From contig NZ_JBFRGP010000002.1 of assembly GCF_052115385.1 (NCBI RefSeq), forward strand, positions 462,044 to 526,043: 64,000 nucleotides of DNA. The letters run 5' to 3'. Each line of letters starts with the position of its first letter. The first letter of the stretch is position 1. The translations under genes were made by a program, and so were the position numbers. Source of the stretch: Dyella_D sp052115385. Lineage in GTDB: Bacteria > Pseudomonadota > Gammaproteobacteria > Xanthomonadales > Rhodanobacteraceae. The notes beneath the pieces were generated by a model. The model saw only the letters and a program-made list of their open reading frames with translations, had not been told where the DNA came from and did no database searches. Shown in pieces: positions 1 through 8,672 of the stretch.

Positions 1-294
1 ACTCGCGCACACTACGCGAGCCTGTACGCGCTACCCGGTGCGATGAAGGCGGCGTTCGCGCAATTCGAGGCTTTTCCCAATGACGCCGAAGCGAACGCGG
101 AGTCGATCAAGACGAAGTTGACGATGCCGGTGCTGGCGATCGGCGGCGAGAAATCGTTCGGCTCGAATATGGCCACCGAAATGCGCCATGCGGCGAACGA
201 CGTCACGGAGCTCGTCATTCCAGGCGCCGGGCACTGGTTGATGGAAGAAATGCCCGAGGCGACGATCAAGGCGGTGATGGACTTCGCCGATTAG
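1..294 (+). CDS. alpha/beta-hydrolase, C-terminal part (5' end outside window)
   Basis: The reading frame is open from base 1, so only the last 97 residues are present. They match the end of an epoxide-hydrolase/haloalkane-dehalogenase-like alpha/beta hydrolase: a beta strand followed by GGEKSFG, where the acid of the triad usually sits, then a strand and GAGHWLMEE, which carries the catalytic His. The final helix (EATIKAVMDFAD) is typical of the family. Substrate cannot be told without the nucleophile elbow, which lies upstream. The stop codon is followed by a 74-base gap and a convergent membrane-protein gene. Confidence 0.8.
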   Translation, partial: TRAHYASLYALPGAMKAAFAQFEAFPNDAEANAESIKTKLTMPVLAIGGEKSFGSNMATEMRHAANDVTELVIPGAGHWLMEEMPEATIKAVMDFAD

Positions 295-368
295 GATGCT
301 CGAGCGCGACGTCCTGTTTGCTCTTGACGCAGGGCGAGCTTAGCCGGGCCTCTACGGATAACGACGCC

Positions 369-1103
369 CTATGCTGGCTTTGATGGCATGCCCGGAGCAA
401 TGCGCGAGGCGCCGTTGTCGTGCGCGACCACGATGCGGCCGATGTCGCCCGGTGCGGCAGCGTCGAACCACACATCGACGCTGTCCCCCACCGCGATCGG
501 CCGACCGGGCGCCTGAGTGGCCGGGACCCTGACCCAGCGCTCGACGTTGCTGGCATCGCGGAACGACACCGTGACCGTGGTGATCTTGAGGTTGGGGGTG
601 CTCGCGAACGCGGCGAGTCCGTCGTCGGTCACGGTGCCCTGGGCGTGGGTGCCGCGTCGCAGCGCGGCGATCTTCGCGATCCTGGCCCGACGCCGCAGCG
701 CACCGATCGCGATCAGCGCTGCCAGCGCGAACGCCAACGCGAGTGGCGTCAGATAGGCGGCAGGAGGGACTGCGCTGGCGTAGGCTACGACACCGCCCAC
801 GAGCAGCAACGCGGTCAGGTACAGCCCACCGGTCACGACCGGCCGCGGCGCGATGCCCATGGTCGAGCGCATGGTCCAGCTCATCGTGGCCAGAAATCCG
901 ATGAAGCAGAAAACCCCCGACACGATGACCGGAAGCGCCCAGATCGGATTCGACTGCTCCGTTACCTGGCCCAGGATCCCGGCAATAGTTGCTGCGCCGG
1001 CCATCCCCATGGCGAGGACGATCAGCTGCTTGGTGATCGACGCCGAACTGGCCTGGCGAGCCGCCAGGCGTTCGGCGGATGTGGGTGGTGGTCGTGTATT
1101 CAT
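369..1103 (-). CDS. four-helix membrane protein with C-terminal DUF3592-like domain
   Basis: A 244-residue protein. After a short charged N-terminus come four hydrophobic segments (about residues 26-48, 52-72, 87-107 and 112-131). A basic stretch (RRRARIAKIAALRRG) follows, then a soluble beta-rich tail with pattern GTVTDDG...VTVSFRD...VRVPATQAPGRPIAVGDSVDVWFD. This resembles the extracytoplasmic domain of DUF3592 proteins, whose function is unknown. The ATG at 1103 was chosen over one five codons upstream because a GGAG sequence lies 8 bases before it. It stands alone, convergent with the hydrolase and divergent from peptidase E. Confidence 0.6.
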   Translation of the reverse strand: MNTRPPPTSAERLAARQASSASITKQLIVLAMGMAGAATIAGILGQVTEQSNPIWALPVIVSGVFCFIGFLATMSWTMRSTMGIAPRPVVTGGLYLTALLLVGGVVAYASAVPPAAYLTPLALAFALAALIAIGALRRRARIAKIAALRRGTHAQGTVTDDGLAAFASTPNLKITTVTVSFRDASNVERWVRVPATQAPGRPIAVGDSVDVWFDAAAPGDIGRIVVAHDNGASRIAPGMPSKPA

Positions 1104-1278
1104 GGCCGCGCTCCACATTCAGAATATTTCGAGGAGCTCCATGGATCTGAGCCGCCACTGATTTCACGCCCGCTGAAGCGAGGGCCATCCTCGCATGGAG
1201 CTGTTCGATGGAGAAGCGCCGGAGATTCAGTGCTAAGTTCAAACGGGAGGCGATTCGCCCGATGAAAAGGACGGCACG

Positions 1279-1950
1279 ATGAAGCTTCTCCTCACCTCCG
1301 GCGGCGTCAGCAACCGGAGCATCCGCGACACGCTTGTCGACATGCTGGGCAAGCCCATCGCCGAGTGCACCGCCCTGTGCATTCCCACCGCGATGTACGG
1401 CATGCTGCCCCGGACCGCGGTCATGACGTGGCGCCAGATTGCAGGGCAGACACCGACGCCCATGGTCGAACTGGGATGGAAGTCCGTCGGCATGCTCGAG
1501 CTGACTGCGCTGCCCAGTATCGACAAGGAGAACTGGATTCCCCTGGTGCGGGAGACCGATGCCCTGCTGGTGTGCGGCGGCGACGTCCTGTATCTGCACC
1601 ACTGGATGCGCGAATCCGGCCTGGCGGATCTGTTCCCGTCGCTCAACAGGACGGTCTACGTCGGACTGAGCGCCGGCAGCATGGTGATGGCCCCGCACGT
1701 CGGCGAGGAATTCGTGGGATGGAAGCCGGCCGCTGGCGGCGACAGCGCGCTGGGCATGGTTGGTTTCTCGATCTTCCCGCACCTGGACAACGCCATGTGT
1801 CCGGACAACACCATGGCCGATGCCGAGAAGTGGGCCGCGCGCATACCGGTGCCGGGGTATGCACTGGACGACGGCACGGCCATCAAGGTGGTGGACGGTG
1901 TCGTCGAGGTCGTCTCCGAGGGGCATTGGAAGCTCTTCGAGCGCTTGTAA
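1279..1950 (+). CDS. peptidase E-like protein (family S51)
   Basis: A 223-residue cytoplasmic serine peptidase of the class I glutamine amidotransferase fold. The N-terminus MKLLLTSGGVSN, the central CGGDVLYLHHWMRESGL and the nucleophile elbow VGLSAGSMV are hallmarks of S51 dipeptidase E/cyanophycinase-like enzymes. Known members remove N-terminal Asp from dipeptides. AAGGA lies 8-12 bases before the ATG. It is followed, only 30 bases after its stop, by the self-contained ArsR/SRPBCC pair. Exact substrate is not deducible. Confidence 0.82.
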   Translation: MKLLLTSGGVSNRSIRDTLVDMLGKPIAECTALCIPTAMYGMLPRTAVMTWRQIAGQTPTPMVELGWKSVGMLELTALPSIDKENWIPLVRETDALLVCGGDVLYLHHWMRESGLADLFPSLNRTVYVGLSAGSMVMAPHVGEEFVGWKPAAGGDSALGMVGFSIFPHLDNAMCPDNTMADAEKWAARIPVPGYALDDGTAIKVVDGVVEVVSEGHWKLFERL

Positions 1951-1988
1951 ATCAGCGGTCCGCGCCTTACAGTGAACCATATGGTTCA
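1945..1988 (+). promoter_or_regulatory. putative promoter with operator over the arsR-type start codon
   Basis: TTGTAA (1945-1950) and TACAGT (1968-1973), each 4/6 to the sigma-70 consensus and 17 bases apart, predict transcription starting near 1979-1981. A perfect 16-base palindrome, TGAACCATATGGTTCA (1973-1988), begins at the last base of the -10 hexamer and its centre abuts the ATG at 1981. The arrangement fits autorepression by the encoded HTH protein and a leaderless or nearly leaderless mRNA. The promoter is predicted by eye. Confidence 0.5.
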
Positions 1989-2343
1989 GTATCAAGCCCG
2001 CCTCGACGCCACCTTCGCCGCGCTCGCCGATGTCACCCGGCGCGGCGTGCTGGAGCAGCTCGGGGGTTCGGACGCCTCGATCACCGACCTTGCCCAACGG
2101 TTTCGCATGACCCTTACGGGCATGAAGAAACACGTCAGCATCCTGGAGCAGGCGGGGCTGGTGACCACGGAGAAGGTCGGACGCGTACGAACCTGCAAGC
2201 TCGGACGGCGCCGGCTGGAAGAAGAGGCCGCCTGGATCGAGCAGCACCGTCAACTCTGGAGCGCGCGCTTCGACGCGCTGGACCAGCTTGTCGAACACCT
2301 GAAAAGCGAGGAGAAGGCACGTGTCCAACGCAAAAGAAAGTAG
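1981..2343 (+). CDS. ArsR-family winged-helix repressor
   Basis: About 120 residues. The core FAALADVTRRGVLEQLGGSDASITDLAQRF followed by MKKHVSILEQAGLVTTEKVGRVRTCKL is a typical ArsR winged helix: first helix, HTH and wing. No metal-binding CxC motif is visible, so it belongs with the non-metal ArsR members usually found before SRPBCC genes. A GTG nine bases upstream (1972) is in frame, but ATG 1981 begins closer to the conserved core and neither has a Shine-Dalgarno. The gene overlaps the following SRPBCC gene by 23 bases, so the two are co-transcribed. A palindrome overlaps its start. Confidence 0.85.
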   Translation: MVQYQARLDATFAALADVTRRGVLEQLGGSDASITDLAQRFRMTLTGMKKHVSILEQAGLVTTEKVGRVRTCKLGRRRLEEEAAWIEQHRQLWSARFDALDQLVEHLKSEEKARVQRKRK

Positions 2344-2821
2344 TTCCGCCGCCACGAACCGCACCGCCGTGGAGCGCAAGTCCGACCGCGAACTCGTGGT
2401 GACGCGAACCTTCGACGCCCCGGTGCACCTTGTCTTCGAAGCATGGAGCAAGCCCGAGTTATTCAAGCTCTGGTGGGTTCCGAAATCGGCGGGCATGTCG
2501 CTGCTCTCCAGCGAGATGGATATTCGCACCGGGGGCACGTATCGCCTCGTGTTCCGCCACCCGGCCTTCGATCAACCGATGGCGTTCTTCGGCACCTACA
2601 AGGAAGTCACGCCGAACAAGCGCATCGTGTGGACGAACGAAGAGAGCGATCAGGGTGCCCTGACCACGGTGACGTTCGAAGAAAACGCCGGCAAGACGCT
2701 GGTCACCTTTCACGAGCTCTATCCCACCGAAGCGGCCCTCGACGAAGCCCTCGCCGGTTCGGCGGAAGGCCTGCCCGAGCAGTTCGCGCAGCTGGATGAG
2801 TTGCTCGCGGGCAGATCGTGA
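2321..2821 (+). CDS. SRPBCC (AHSA1-type) small-molecule-binding protein
   Basis: A 166-residue START/Bet v1-like protein. The pattern VTRTFDAPVHLVFEAWSKPELFKLWWVPK near the N-terminus, then GGTYRLVFRHP and the C-terminal TLVTFHELYPTEAALDEAL...FAQLDELLA, is the AHSA1 signature. In bacteria these proteins typically pair with an ArsR regulator, as here, and probably bind a hydrophobic ligand; no reaction can be assigned. The GTG start at 2321 has a strong GAGGAG upstream inside the end of arsR. The 23-base overlap implies translational coupling. Confidence 0.85.
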   Translation: MSNAKESSSAATNRTAVERKSDRELVVTRTFDAPVHLVFEAWSKPELFKLWWVPKSAGMSLLSSEMDIRTGGTYRLVFRHPAFDQPMAFFGTYKEVTPNKRIVWTNEESDQGALTTVTFEENAGKTLVTFHELYPTEAALDEALAGSAEGLPEQFAQLDELLAGRS

Positions 2822-2929
2822 CAGCGATGATCCATGGGTGTGGATGATTGTGATACGTAGCGCCTGACGCTGCGACTGTCCCGGCCACCTTGATCCCCTG
2901 ATCACGTTGCGGCCAGAATGCTGGGTATC

Positions 2930-2943
2930 GGATATCGATATCC
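2930..2943. promoter_or_regulatory. 14-base perfect palindrome upstream of the oxidoreductase
   Basis: GGATATCGATATCC is self-complementary and lies 21 bases before the ATG of the Gfo/Idh/MocA gene, where an operator would be expected. No regulator gene is adjacent. Confidence 0.3.
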
Positions 2944-2964
2944 AGCCCCGGGGTCGCAACGCCC

Positions 2965-4548
2965 ATGACGGACGAATCGAAAGTCGCGAAAGAACAGCAG
3001 GACCACCGCGCCGGGGAAATCCCCGGGAATACCGCGGCAAGCGGCAAGATCACACGCCGTGAATTCCTCACCGGCACGGCCATCGCCGCGGCCGGGCTGA
3101 TGATCGTGCCCCGCCACGTCCTGGGCGGACCCGGCCATACGGCGCCGAGCGATCGATTGAACATTGCCGGCATCGGTGTCGGCGGCATGGGCATGCACAA
3201 CATGCGCGCACTGGCCAGCGAGAACATCGTCGCCCTGTGCGATGTGGACTGGGGCTATACGGACAAGTCCTTTCGCGGGATGGTCGACGGCCTGGGAAAA
3301 ACGCAGGCACGCCTGGGCCAGGCCCAGAGCGCCAAAGAACGCCGGGAGCTGCAGGACGAGATCGCGCAGACCAGGCTGCTTTCCGGCAAGTTCAGTTCGG
3401 CCAGGCGCTATACCGACTACCGCCGGATGCTCGAACAGCAGAAGGACATCGACGCGGTGGTCATTGCGACGCCGGATCATCTGCATGCGGTAATCGCCAG
3501 CGCGGCGATGAGCCATGGCAAGCACGTGTATCTGCAGAAGCCGCTCACCTGGTCGATTTACGAGGCCCGCGAGCTGTCCAGGAAGGCGAAAGATAATCCC
3601 AAGCTGGTCACGCAGATGGGAAACCAGGGACATTCTTCCGACGACGCCCGGTTAATCAACGAGTACATCGCGGCCGGGGCGATCGGCGATGTTCGCGAGG
3701 TCCACGTCTGGACGAATCGCCCGCTGGCCTACTGGCCGCAGGGCATTCCACGCCCGCAGACCAGGCCGCAGCCGGACGGCTCGAACTGGAACGAGGACGC
3801 GGTGATGGATCGGCTCGCCAATGCGATGGCCGGCAACTATCCGAAGCCGGAAGGGCTGGCCTGGGATCTCTTCCTTGGCCCCGGCCCCGTCGTCGACTAC
3901 CACCCCGCGTATCACCCGTTCAATTGGCGCGGCTGGGTGGATTGGGGCGTGGGTGCCATCGGCGACATGGGCGCGCACCTGATCGATTCCCCGTTCTGGT
4001 CGCTGGACCTGGGCTTTCCGACCTCCGTGGAGACCACCTCGACGCCATTCAACAACGCGTCGTACCCCATGGCGACGATGACGCATTACGACTTCCCGGC
4101 ACACGGCAGCAGGCCACCGGTGAAGCTCACCTGGTATGACGGCGCGCTGCTGCCGCCAGGGCTGAAAGAGCTGGGGGCAGGGCAGATGAGCAAGGACGGC
4201 GGCGTCCTGTACGTAGGAGACAAGGGCAAACTGATCCACGAGACCTACGGCGCTAACCCGCGCCTGCTGCCGCAATCGTTGCACGATTCGGTGGGTACGC
4301 CGCCGCAGAAGTACGCGCGCATCAAGACCTCGCACGAGATGAACTGGGTGGACGCCTGCAAGGGGAAGGCGGAAGCGTCGTCGCCGTTCTCGTACGCCGC
4401 ACGACTGACCGAGGTCATGCTGCTGGGCATAGTGTCTCTTCGCGCTGGCGGCAGGATCGAGTACGACGCGGCGAACATGCGCGTCACCAACATGCCGGGC
4501 GCGAATGCGTTTCTGCGGCGTGAGTATCGCGAAGGGTGGGTTCTCTAA
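2965..4548 (+). CDS. Tat-exported Gfo/Idh/MocA-family oxidoreductase
   Basis: A 527-residue NAD(P)-dependent oxidoreductase that probably acts on a sugar or sugar-derived substrate in the periplasm. Residues 31-55 form a Tat signal (TRREFLTGTAIAAAG). The Rossmann start is NIAGIGVGGMGMHNMRAL; VVIATPDHLHAV and the HVYLQKPLTW segment correspond to the family's nucleotide and EKP-type motif, with Gln replacing Glu. The C-terminal half has the expected beta-sheet domain (DWGVGAIGDMGAHLID). It stands alone between the SRPBCC gene and a phosphatase gene. The secreted form is common in Bacteroidetes and Xanthomonadales glycan-use loci; the substrate is not identifiable. Confidence 0.85.
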   Translation: MTDESKVAKEQQDHRAGEIPGNTAASGKITRREFLTGTAIAAAGLMIVPRHVLGGPGHTAPSDRLNIAGIGVGGMGMHNMRALASENIVALCDVDWGYTDKSFRGMVDGLGKTQARLGQAQSAKERRELQDEIAQTRLLSGKFSSARRYTDYRRMLEQQKDIDAVVIATPDHLHAVIASAAMSHGKHVYLQKPLTWSIYEARELSRKAKDNPKLVTQMGNQGHSSDDARLINEYIAAGAIGDVREVHVWTNRPLAYWPQGIPRPQTRPQPDGSNWNEDAVMDRLANAMAGNYPKPEGLAWDLFLGPGPVVDYHPAYHPFNWRGWVDWGVGAIGDMGAHLIDSPFWSLDLGFPTSVETTSTPFNNASYPMATMTHYDFPAHGSRPPVKLTWYDGALLPPGLKELGAGQMSKDGGVLYVGDKGKLIHETYGANPRLLPQSLHDSVGTPPQKYARIKTSHEMNWVDACKGKAEASSPFSYAARLTEVMLLGIVSLRAGGRIEYDAANMRVTNMPGANAFLRREYREGWVL

Positions 4549-4716
4549 AACAGCAAGACAGCCCACCCGGGATCGATGCCAGCGCCCTCCAATCGTAGAG
4601 CAAGCCGCCCGGCCCGCGTGGCATCGGGCATCTGGATTCACCGTAGTGCACCCCGGGAAGCAATAACGGCTGGCCGGAACACCAGCAACACCAGCCCCGA
4701 TCCGCACGCTACCGCC

Positions 4717-5310
4717 ATGAGCACTGCAACCTTGAAGCCTGGACCGAACATCTGGCTGATTCGCCACGGTGAAACCGAATGGAGCAAATCCGGTCGGCAC
4801 ACCAGCACCACTGACATCGCCTTGACCGAGCGAGGCCGCACTCAGGCGTCCGCGCTGGCACGGCTTCTCGCGACACAGAAGTTTGACGTCGTGCTGACCA
4901 GCCCGATGCAACGGGCCAGAGAAACCTGCCGTCTTGCCGACCTCGGAGGGCAGGCTGAGATCGAACCCGACCTGCACGAATGGAACTACGGCATCTATGA
5001 AGGGCGAAAGACGGTAGATATCCGCGCGGAGGAGCCCGGCTGGTCCGTATGGACGTCGTCCATTCCCGATGGCGAGAGTGCCGTGCAGATCGGCGTGCGC
5101 GCGCAGGCCTTGATCGACCGCTTGCTGGGCCGCGATGCGAGCAACATCGCGCTGTTTTCACACGCACACTTCCTACGAGCGCTCGCATCCGTCTGGACCA
5201 CCAATGAGCCTTCGCTAGGTGAGCATCTCGCGCTGGATCCCGCAGCGGTCAGCATCCTCGGCTTCGAGCGCGAGGTGCGGGCCATCATCAGGTGGAATTT
5301 GCAGCAGTAA
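4717..5310 (+). CDS. histidine phosphatase (phosphoglycerate-mutase-like)
   Basis: About 198 residues from the ATG at 4717. IWLIRHGETEW carries the catalytic RHG motif near the N-terminus, LTSPMQRARETC the second Arg, and NIALFSHAHFLRAL the C-terminal catalytic His. EWNYGIYEG is the conserved acidic loop seen in SixA/GpmB/CobC-like enzymes. The frame is open 47 codons further upstream, but that stretch is Arg/Ser-rich and lacks family similarity, so it was left out. It is convergent with the end of the biosynthetic operon. Likely a small-molecule phosphatase of unknown substrate. Confidence 0.83.
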   Translation: MSTATLKPGPNIWLIRHGETEWSKSGRHTSTTDIALTERGRTQASALARLLATQKFDVVLTSPMQRARETCRLADLGGQAEIEPDLHEWNYGIYEGRKTVDIRAEEPGWSVWTSSIPDGESAVQIGVRAQALIDRLLGRDASNIALFSHAHFLRALASVWTTNEPSLGEHLALDPAAVSILGFEREVRAIIRWNLQQ

Positions 5311-5429
5311 GACTGCCTTCCCATCGGTTTGGCAGACGCCACCAGATAGACTTTTGCCGTGGCCAGGGGCAAGCGCGGCGAGTGCCCGTGCTCTGCGCAC
5401 CGAAACCTCGATATCCCAGCCGACAGCGC

Positions 5430-7037
5430 TCAAATCCGCATCGTCCGCGATCCATACAGCCGCTCCGCCGTCAGTCCAGCCTCCCTGCAGCGACCGATGA
5501 ACTTGTCCGACTCGACGATCTGCTTACTCTGCGGCGTGTATTGCAAGCCAGCCACGAAGCGCAACCAGGGCTCCTGTCCCATGGCGTAGACGTAAGCCGT
5601 CGTGCAACCGATTTCCTCCACGATCCTCCAGGCATTCTCGCTACCGGATCCGGACAAACGCCGCGAGTCGTCGTCCTTGCGGCTGATCGGCTGGCTCAAA
5701 TAAGGGCCGTAGAGCCAGGTGAGCGGCGCGCCATCGCACTCCATGCCGATGAACAAGGTATCGACCTTGCCCAACCTCTGCACGATGCGCCGATAGAGCG
5801 CGCGATCCTTGCCGTCGGAGTCCGCCAGAAACATCATCGTCCTGCCCTGCAAATCCACATGCAGGCCGTGCTTGCTGGCGATGCTCAGATCGGCGTGCTC
5901 GCCGTAGAAAGGCAAGGCGGTAAGGTGGCCGCCGGGAATCGCCACGCGCTCCATCGGGTCGAGTACCTGCACGCGCGGCTGGCCGATGGCCTGCAGCGCG
6001 AGTTTCATCGACGGGTCGGCCAGGCTGTTGGCGTTGTTGCGCGGCACCAGGATCGTCCCGATACGGTCGCGTAGCTGCAGCAGCGTCTCGACGCTGAAAT
6101 GGTCCTGGTGATTGTGGGTGAGGAAAACATAGTCGATGCGGTCCGGCAGGTCGTGGAAGGTGAGCCGGTCGTCGCTGTCGCCGTCCCAGGCCAGGAAAGG
6201 ATCGATCAGCACTGAGACCTCGGCACTCTGCACCAGCACGCAGGCGTGTCCGAAGTAGCGCACACGCACTCCTTCGCCAGCGAAATCCGGTTCCTTGCGC
6301 GGCGGCGGCGTTTGCGCGAAATAGCCGCGCAGCCGCGTGCGCGCGGCATCGTCGGCGACACCTAGCGCATCAGCCAGGACGCCGAACGGGACCGGCGATA
6401 GCCGGCTGCGGGACACCAGATCGTATGCGGCGCTGTCGAACGGCAGCGGCACGACGAAGCGGTCCTCGCCGTCCAGCCGCGGTGTGTTGATGAAGAAATT
6501 GCGCTCCGCGTCCGGCGTCTTGCAGAAAGCGATTTCCTGAGCCGCCGTGCCGGCCAGTTCGCCCCGGTAGATCAATTCCTCGAGCACGCGCAGCGAAGGA
6601 TGGTGATTGAGGTCGTAGTTGGCCTCCACCAGGCCCGCGAGCGATGCGGGCAGCGCGTCGTAATGGTGGTCGAGGCTGAAACCGGTTTCGCTTTTTTGCA
6701 GCTGGCGATCCAGCTTGATCAGATCTTCGGCGAAACCGAGCAGATCCGCTCCGCGCGTCAGGATGTCCTGCTGCAATGCGCGCACGGCCGGCAGGTCACC
6801 CTGGCCCAGCTCCAGAAAAGACCCGCCGAGCATCTTCGGGTTCTTCCTCGCCGCCTCGTGCACCGCCGGATTGGTGATGAACGATTTCAGCATCGGCAGG
6901 TGGCGAAAGGCCAGCGACAGGGCCAGTTGCACCGGCGAGACCAGATGGCCCCAGGCATACCAGCGGAAGACCAGCGGCTCGAGCTTGGTATCGCGTGCGA
7001 GGCATACCAGGTCGTTGTCGGCGGCGGTGACGTTCAT
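5430..7037 (-). CDS. metallo-beta-lactamase-fold protein, CmlA-type amino-acid beta-hydroxylase candidate
   Basis: A 535-residue protein and the last gene of the NRPS operon. The first 250 residues form a separate helical domain; the metallo-beta-lactamase fold follows with FLTHNHQDHFS (H308, H310, D312, H313), E380 in FYGEHADL and D406 in FLADSDG. Length, two-domain plan and the spacing of these ligands agree, at a constant +3 offset, with what I recall for CmlA, the di-iron beta-hydroxylase acting on a carrier-bound amino acid in chloramphenicol synthesis (H305, H307, D309, H310, E377, D403). The last CmlA ligand (H474) has no His at the equivalent position. Start 7037 has GGAGAA upstream. 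An alternative is a generic UlaG-like hydrolase. Confidence 0.65.
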   Translation of the reverse strand: MNVTAADNDLVCLARDTKLEPLVFRWYAWGHLVSPVQLALSLAFRHLPMLKSFITNPAVHEAARKNPKMLGGSFLELGQGDLPAVRALQQDILTRGADLLGFAEDLIKLDRQLQKSETGFSLDHHYDALPASLAGLVEANYDLNHHPSLRVLEELIYRGELAGTAAQEIAFCKTPDAERNFFINTPRLDGEDRFVVPLPFDSAAYDLVSRSRLSPVPFGVLADALGVADDAARTRLRGYFAQTPPPRKEPDFAGEGVRVRYFGHACVLVQSAEVSVLIDPFLAWDGDSDDRLTFHDLPDRIDYVFLTHNHQDHFSVETLLQLRDRIGTILVPRNNANSLADPSMKLALQAIGQPRVQVLDPMERVAIPGGHLTALPFYGEHADLSIASKHGLHVDLQGRTMMFLADSDGKDRALYRRIVQRLGKVDTLFIGMECDGAPLTWLYGPYLSQPISRKDDDSRRLSGSGSENAWRIVEEIGCTTAYVYAMGQEPWLRFVAGLQYTPQSKQIVESDKFIGRCREAGLTAERLYGSRTMRI

Positions 7038-7119
7038 GCTTTCTCCATGGCGGAAATCGGATCGCAGGCGGGTTCGCGGCGAACGGCACGCCGGGATCGC
7101 GCGCAACGGATGGTGTCGT

Positions 7120-8124
7120 TCACAGCAGCGATGTTCCTTCCGTATCGCGAACCGCCAGCACGATCTTGCCGATGTTCCGGTTCTGCTCCATCTCGTGCTG
7201 GGCCAGCGCGATATCGGCAAGGGCATACGTGGCGTGGATGACGGGACTTATTTCGCCCTGCTGCAGGGGCTTGAGCCAACGCTGGCGGAAGCGCGCGTTC
7301 ACGCCGCGCTTCTCGGCCATCGGGCGTAGCCGCAGCGACGAACCCTTGATCTGCAGACGGCGCTCGATCACGAACAGCAGGTCGATTTCCGCCGACAGTC
7401 CGTCCAGCAGTCCCGCCGACACCATGCATCCGCCAAGGCGAAGCGCGCGCAGGTTGCGCTCCAGATACGCGCCCCCAACGAAATCCAGGACCAGCGCAAC
7501 GCCCGCGCCGTCGGTCAGGCGCAGCACCTCGGCGAGGAAATCCTGTTTCCTGTATTCGATGACCTCCGCGGCGCCGAGCCCGCGCAGCGCAGCGGCCTTG
7601 GCTGGGGAACCGACGGTGCAGATCGGCCGCGCCCCGACGTGCAAGGCCATCCGCATCGCGGTGGTGCCGATGCCGCTGGCGCCGGCATGGATGAGCACAC
7701 TGTCGCCCGGCGCCAGTCCGCCGAGTTCGAACAGGGTTTCGTTGCAGGTCAGAAAGGACTCGGCCGTCGCCGCGGCCTCTTCGAAACTGACCCCGTCGGG
7801 AATCAGGTTGGCCATAAGGCGGTCGAGCAGGCAGAACTCGGCAAAGCCGCCGCCCTCTACCACGCCGTAGACGCGCTGGCCGCGGGTGAAACCCGAGACA
7901 TTCTCACCCCAGGCTTCCACCGTGCCCGCGATTTCCACGCCGGGAATGGTCGACTGCCCGGCGGGTATCTCGTATTCCCCTTCGCGCTGCAGCACATCGG
8001 CCCGGTTGAGGGCGCTGGCATGCACCTTCACCAGCAGCATGTCCGGCGTGCACACCGGCATGGGCAACTCGCGCCGCGCAATGACCTCCGGACCGCCGCT
8101 GCCTTCGTAGACGATGGCTAACAT
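7120..8124 (-). CDS. zinc-free NAD(P)H quinone oxidoreductase / enoyl reductase (PIG3-like MDR)
   Basis: A 334-residue medium-chain dehydrogenase/reductase. The N-terminal GroES-like half contains ALNRADVLQREGEY and PGVEIAGTV; the Rossmann half contains VLIHAGASGIGTTAMRMA (AxxGxxG-type NADPH loop). The structural and catalytic zinc ligands of alcohol dehydrogenases are absent, as in quinone oxidoreductases and trans-acting enoyl reductases. It starts 4 bases after the MaoC gene's stop, so the two are coupled. In this operon a reductase following a MaoC dehydratase suggests reduction of an enoyl intermediate, which is inference. Confidence 0.85.
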   Translation of the reverse strand: MLAIVYEGSGGPEVIARRELPMPVCTPDMLLVKVHASALNRADVLQREGEYEIPAGQSTIPGVEIAGTVEAWGENVSGFTRGQRVYGVVEGGGFAEFCLLDRLMANLIPDGVSFEEAAATAESFLTCNETLFELGGLAPGDSVLIHAGASGIGTTAMRMALHVGARPICTVGSPAKAAALRGLGAAEVIEYRKQDFLAEVLRLTDGAGVALVLDFVGGAYLERNLRALRLGGCMVSAGLLDGLSAEIDLLFVIERRLQIKGSSLRLRPMAEKRGVNARFRQRWLKPLQQGEISPVIHATYALADIALAQHEMEQNRNIGKIVLAVRDTEGTSLL

Positions 8125-8128
8125 CCGC

Positions 8129-8662
8129 TCAGTACCCCGCCTGGTCTTCGGTCTCATGGCCGCGCGTCGGCACCAGGAAGCTGCGCTCGAAAGTGAGGAA
8201 GACTTCGCCCGTGGACAGCAGTCCCCGCGTCCGGCAACTGATGATCCCTGCGCCCGGCCGGGTCTCCGAAAGCCGCTTGGCCAGGATCTCGCTCTCCGCA
8301 TAGATGGTGTCGCCCGCGAAGACCGGGTGGGTGAGGCGCACCTTGTCCCAACCCAGGTTGGCGAGCGCGCGGCCGCTGGTGCTGCGTACGCTCATGCCGC
8401 AGACGATGCTGAAGGTCACCAGGCTGGACATCAGCGGCCGTTTCCACGGCGTATGCGCGCAATACTCGGCATCGATGTGCAGCGGTGAAGGGTTCATGCT
8501 GAACCCGGCCATCAACAGATTGTCCGATTCACCCAGCGTGCGTCCTGGACGGTGCTCGAACACATCGCCCGGGCGGAAGTCGTCGTAGCAAAAGCCGATG
8601 ACCTCGCGATAGCGGTTCTCGCCGACGGCCCGGTAACCCCATAAACGATCGTCTCGATCCAT
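8129..8662 (-). CDS. MaoC-like hot-dog dehydratase
   Basis: About 177 residues. GRTLGESDNLLMAGFSMNPSPLHIDAEYC contains the hydratase-2 motif of MaoC enzymes (catalytic Asp/His region, PLHID). LTHPVFAGDTIYAESEILAKR is the characteristic second half of the fold. Such enzymes hydrate or dehydrate beta-hydroxyacyl/enoyl-CoA. The start at 8662 is preferred because AGGAG lies about 11 bases before it. An upstream ATG at 8710 overlaps the stop of the oxoamine synthase (ATGA), but the extra 16 residues contain a repeated PSGE caused by a duplicated Shine-Dalgarno unit. It is coupled to the downstream oxidoreductase. Confidence 0.82.
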   Translation of the reverse strand: MDRDDRLWGYRAVGENRYREVIGFCYDDFRPGDVFEHRPGRTLGESDNLLMAGFSMNPSPLHIDAEYCAHTPWKRPLMSSLVTFSIVCGMSVRSTSGRALANLGWDKVRLTHPVFAGDTIYAESEILAKRLSETRPGAGIISCRTRGLLSTGEVFLTFERSFLVPTRGHETEDQAGY

Positions 8663-8672
8663 CTGCACAGGT

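Noticed and set aside
352..2538. 728-codon minus-strand frame across peptidase E, arsR and SRPBCC
   Set aside because: Shadow of three well-supported plus-strand genes and one minus-strand gene; low-complexity residues.
4576..4716. N-terminal extension of the histidine phosphatase
   Set aside because: Arg/Ser-rich and without family similarity; the RHG motif is normally 10-20 residues from the start, as from ATG 4717.
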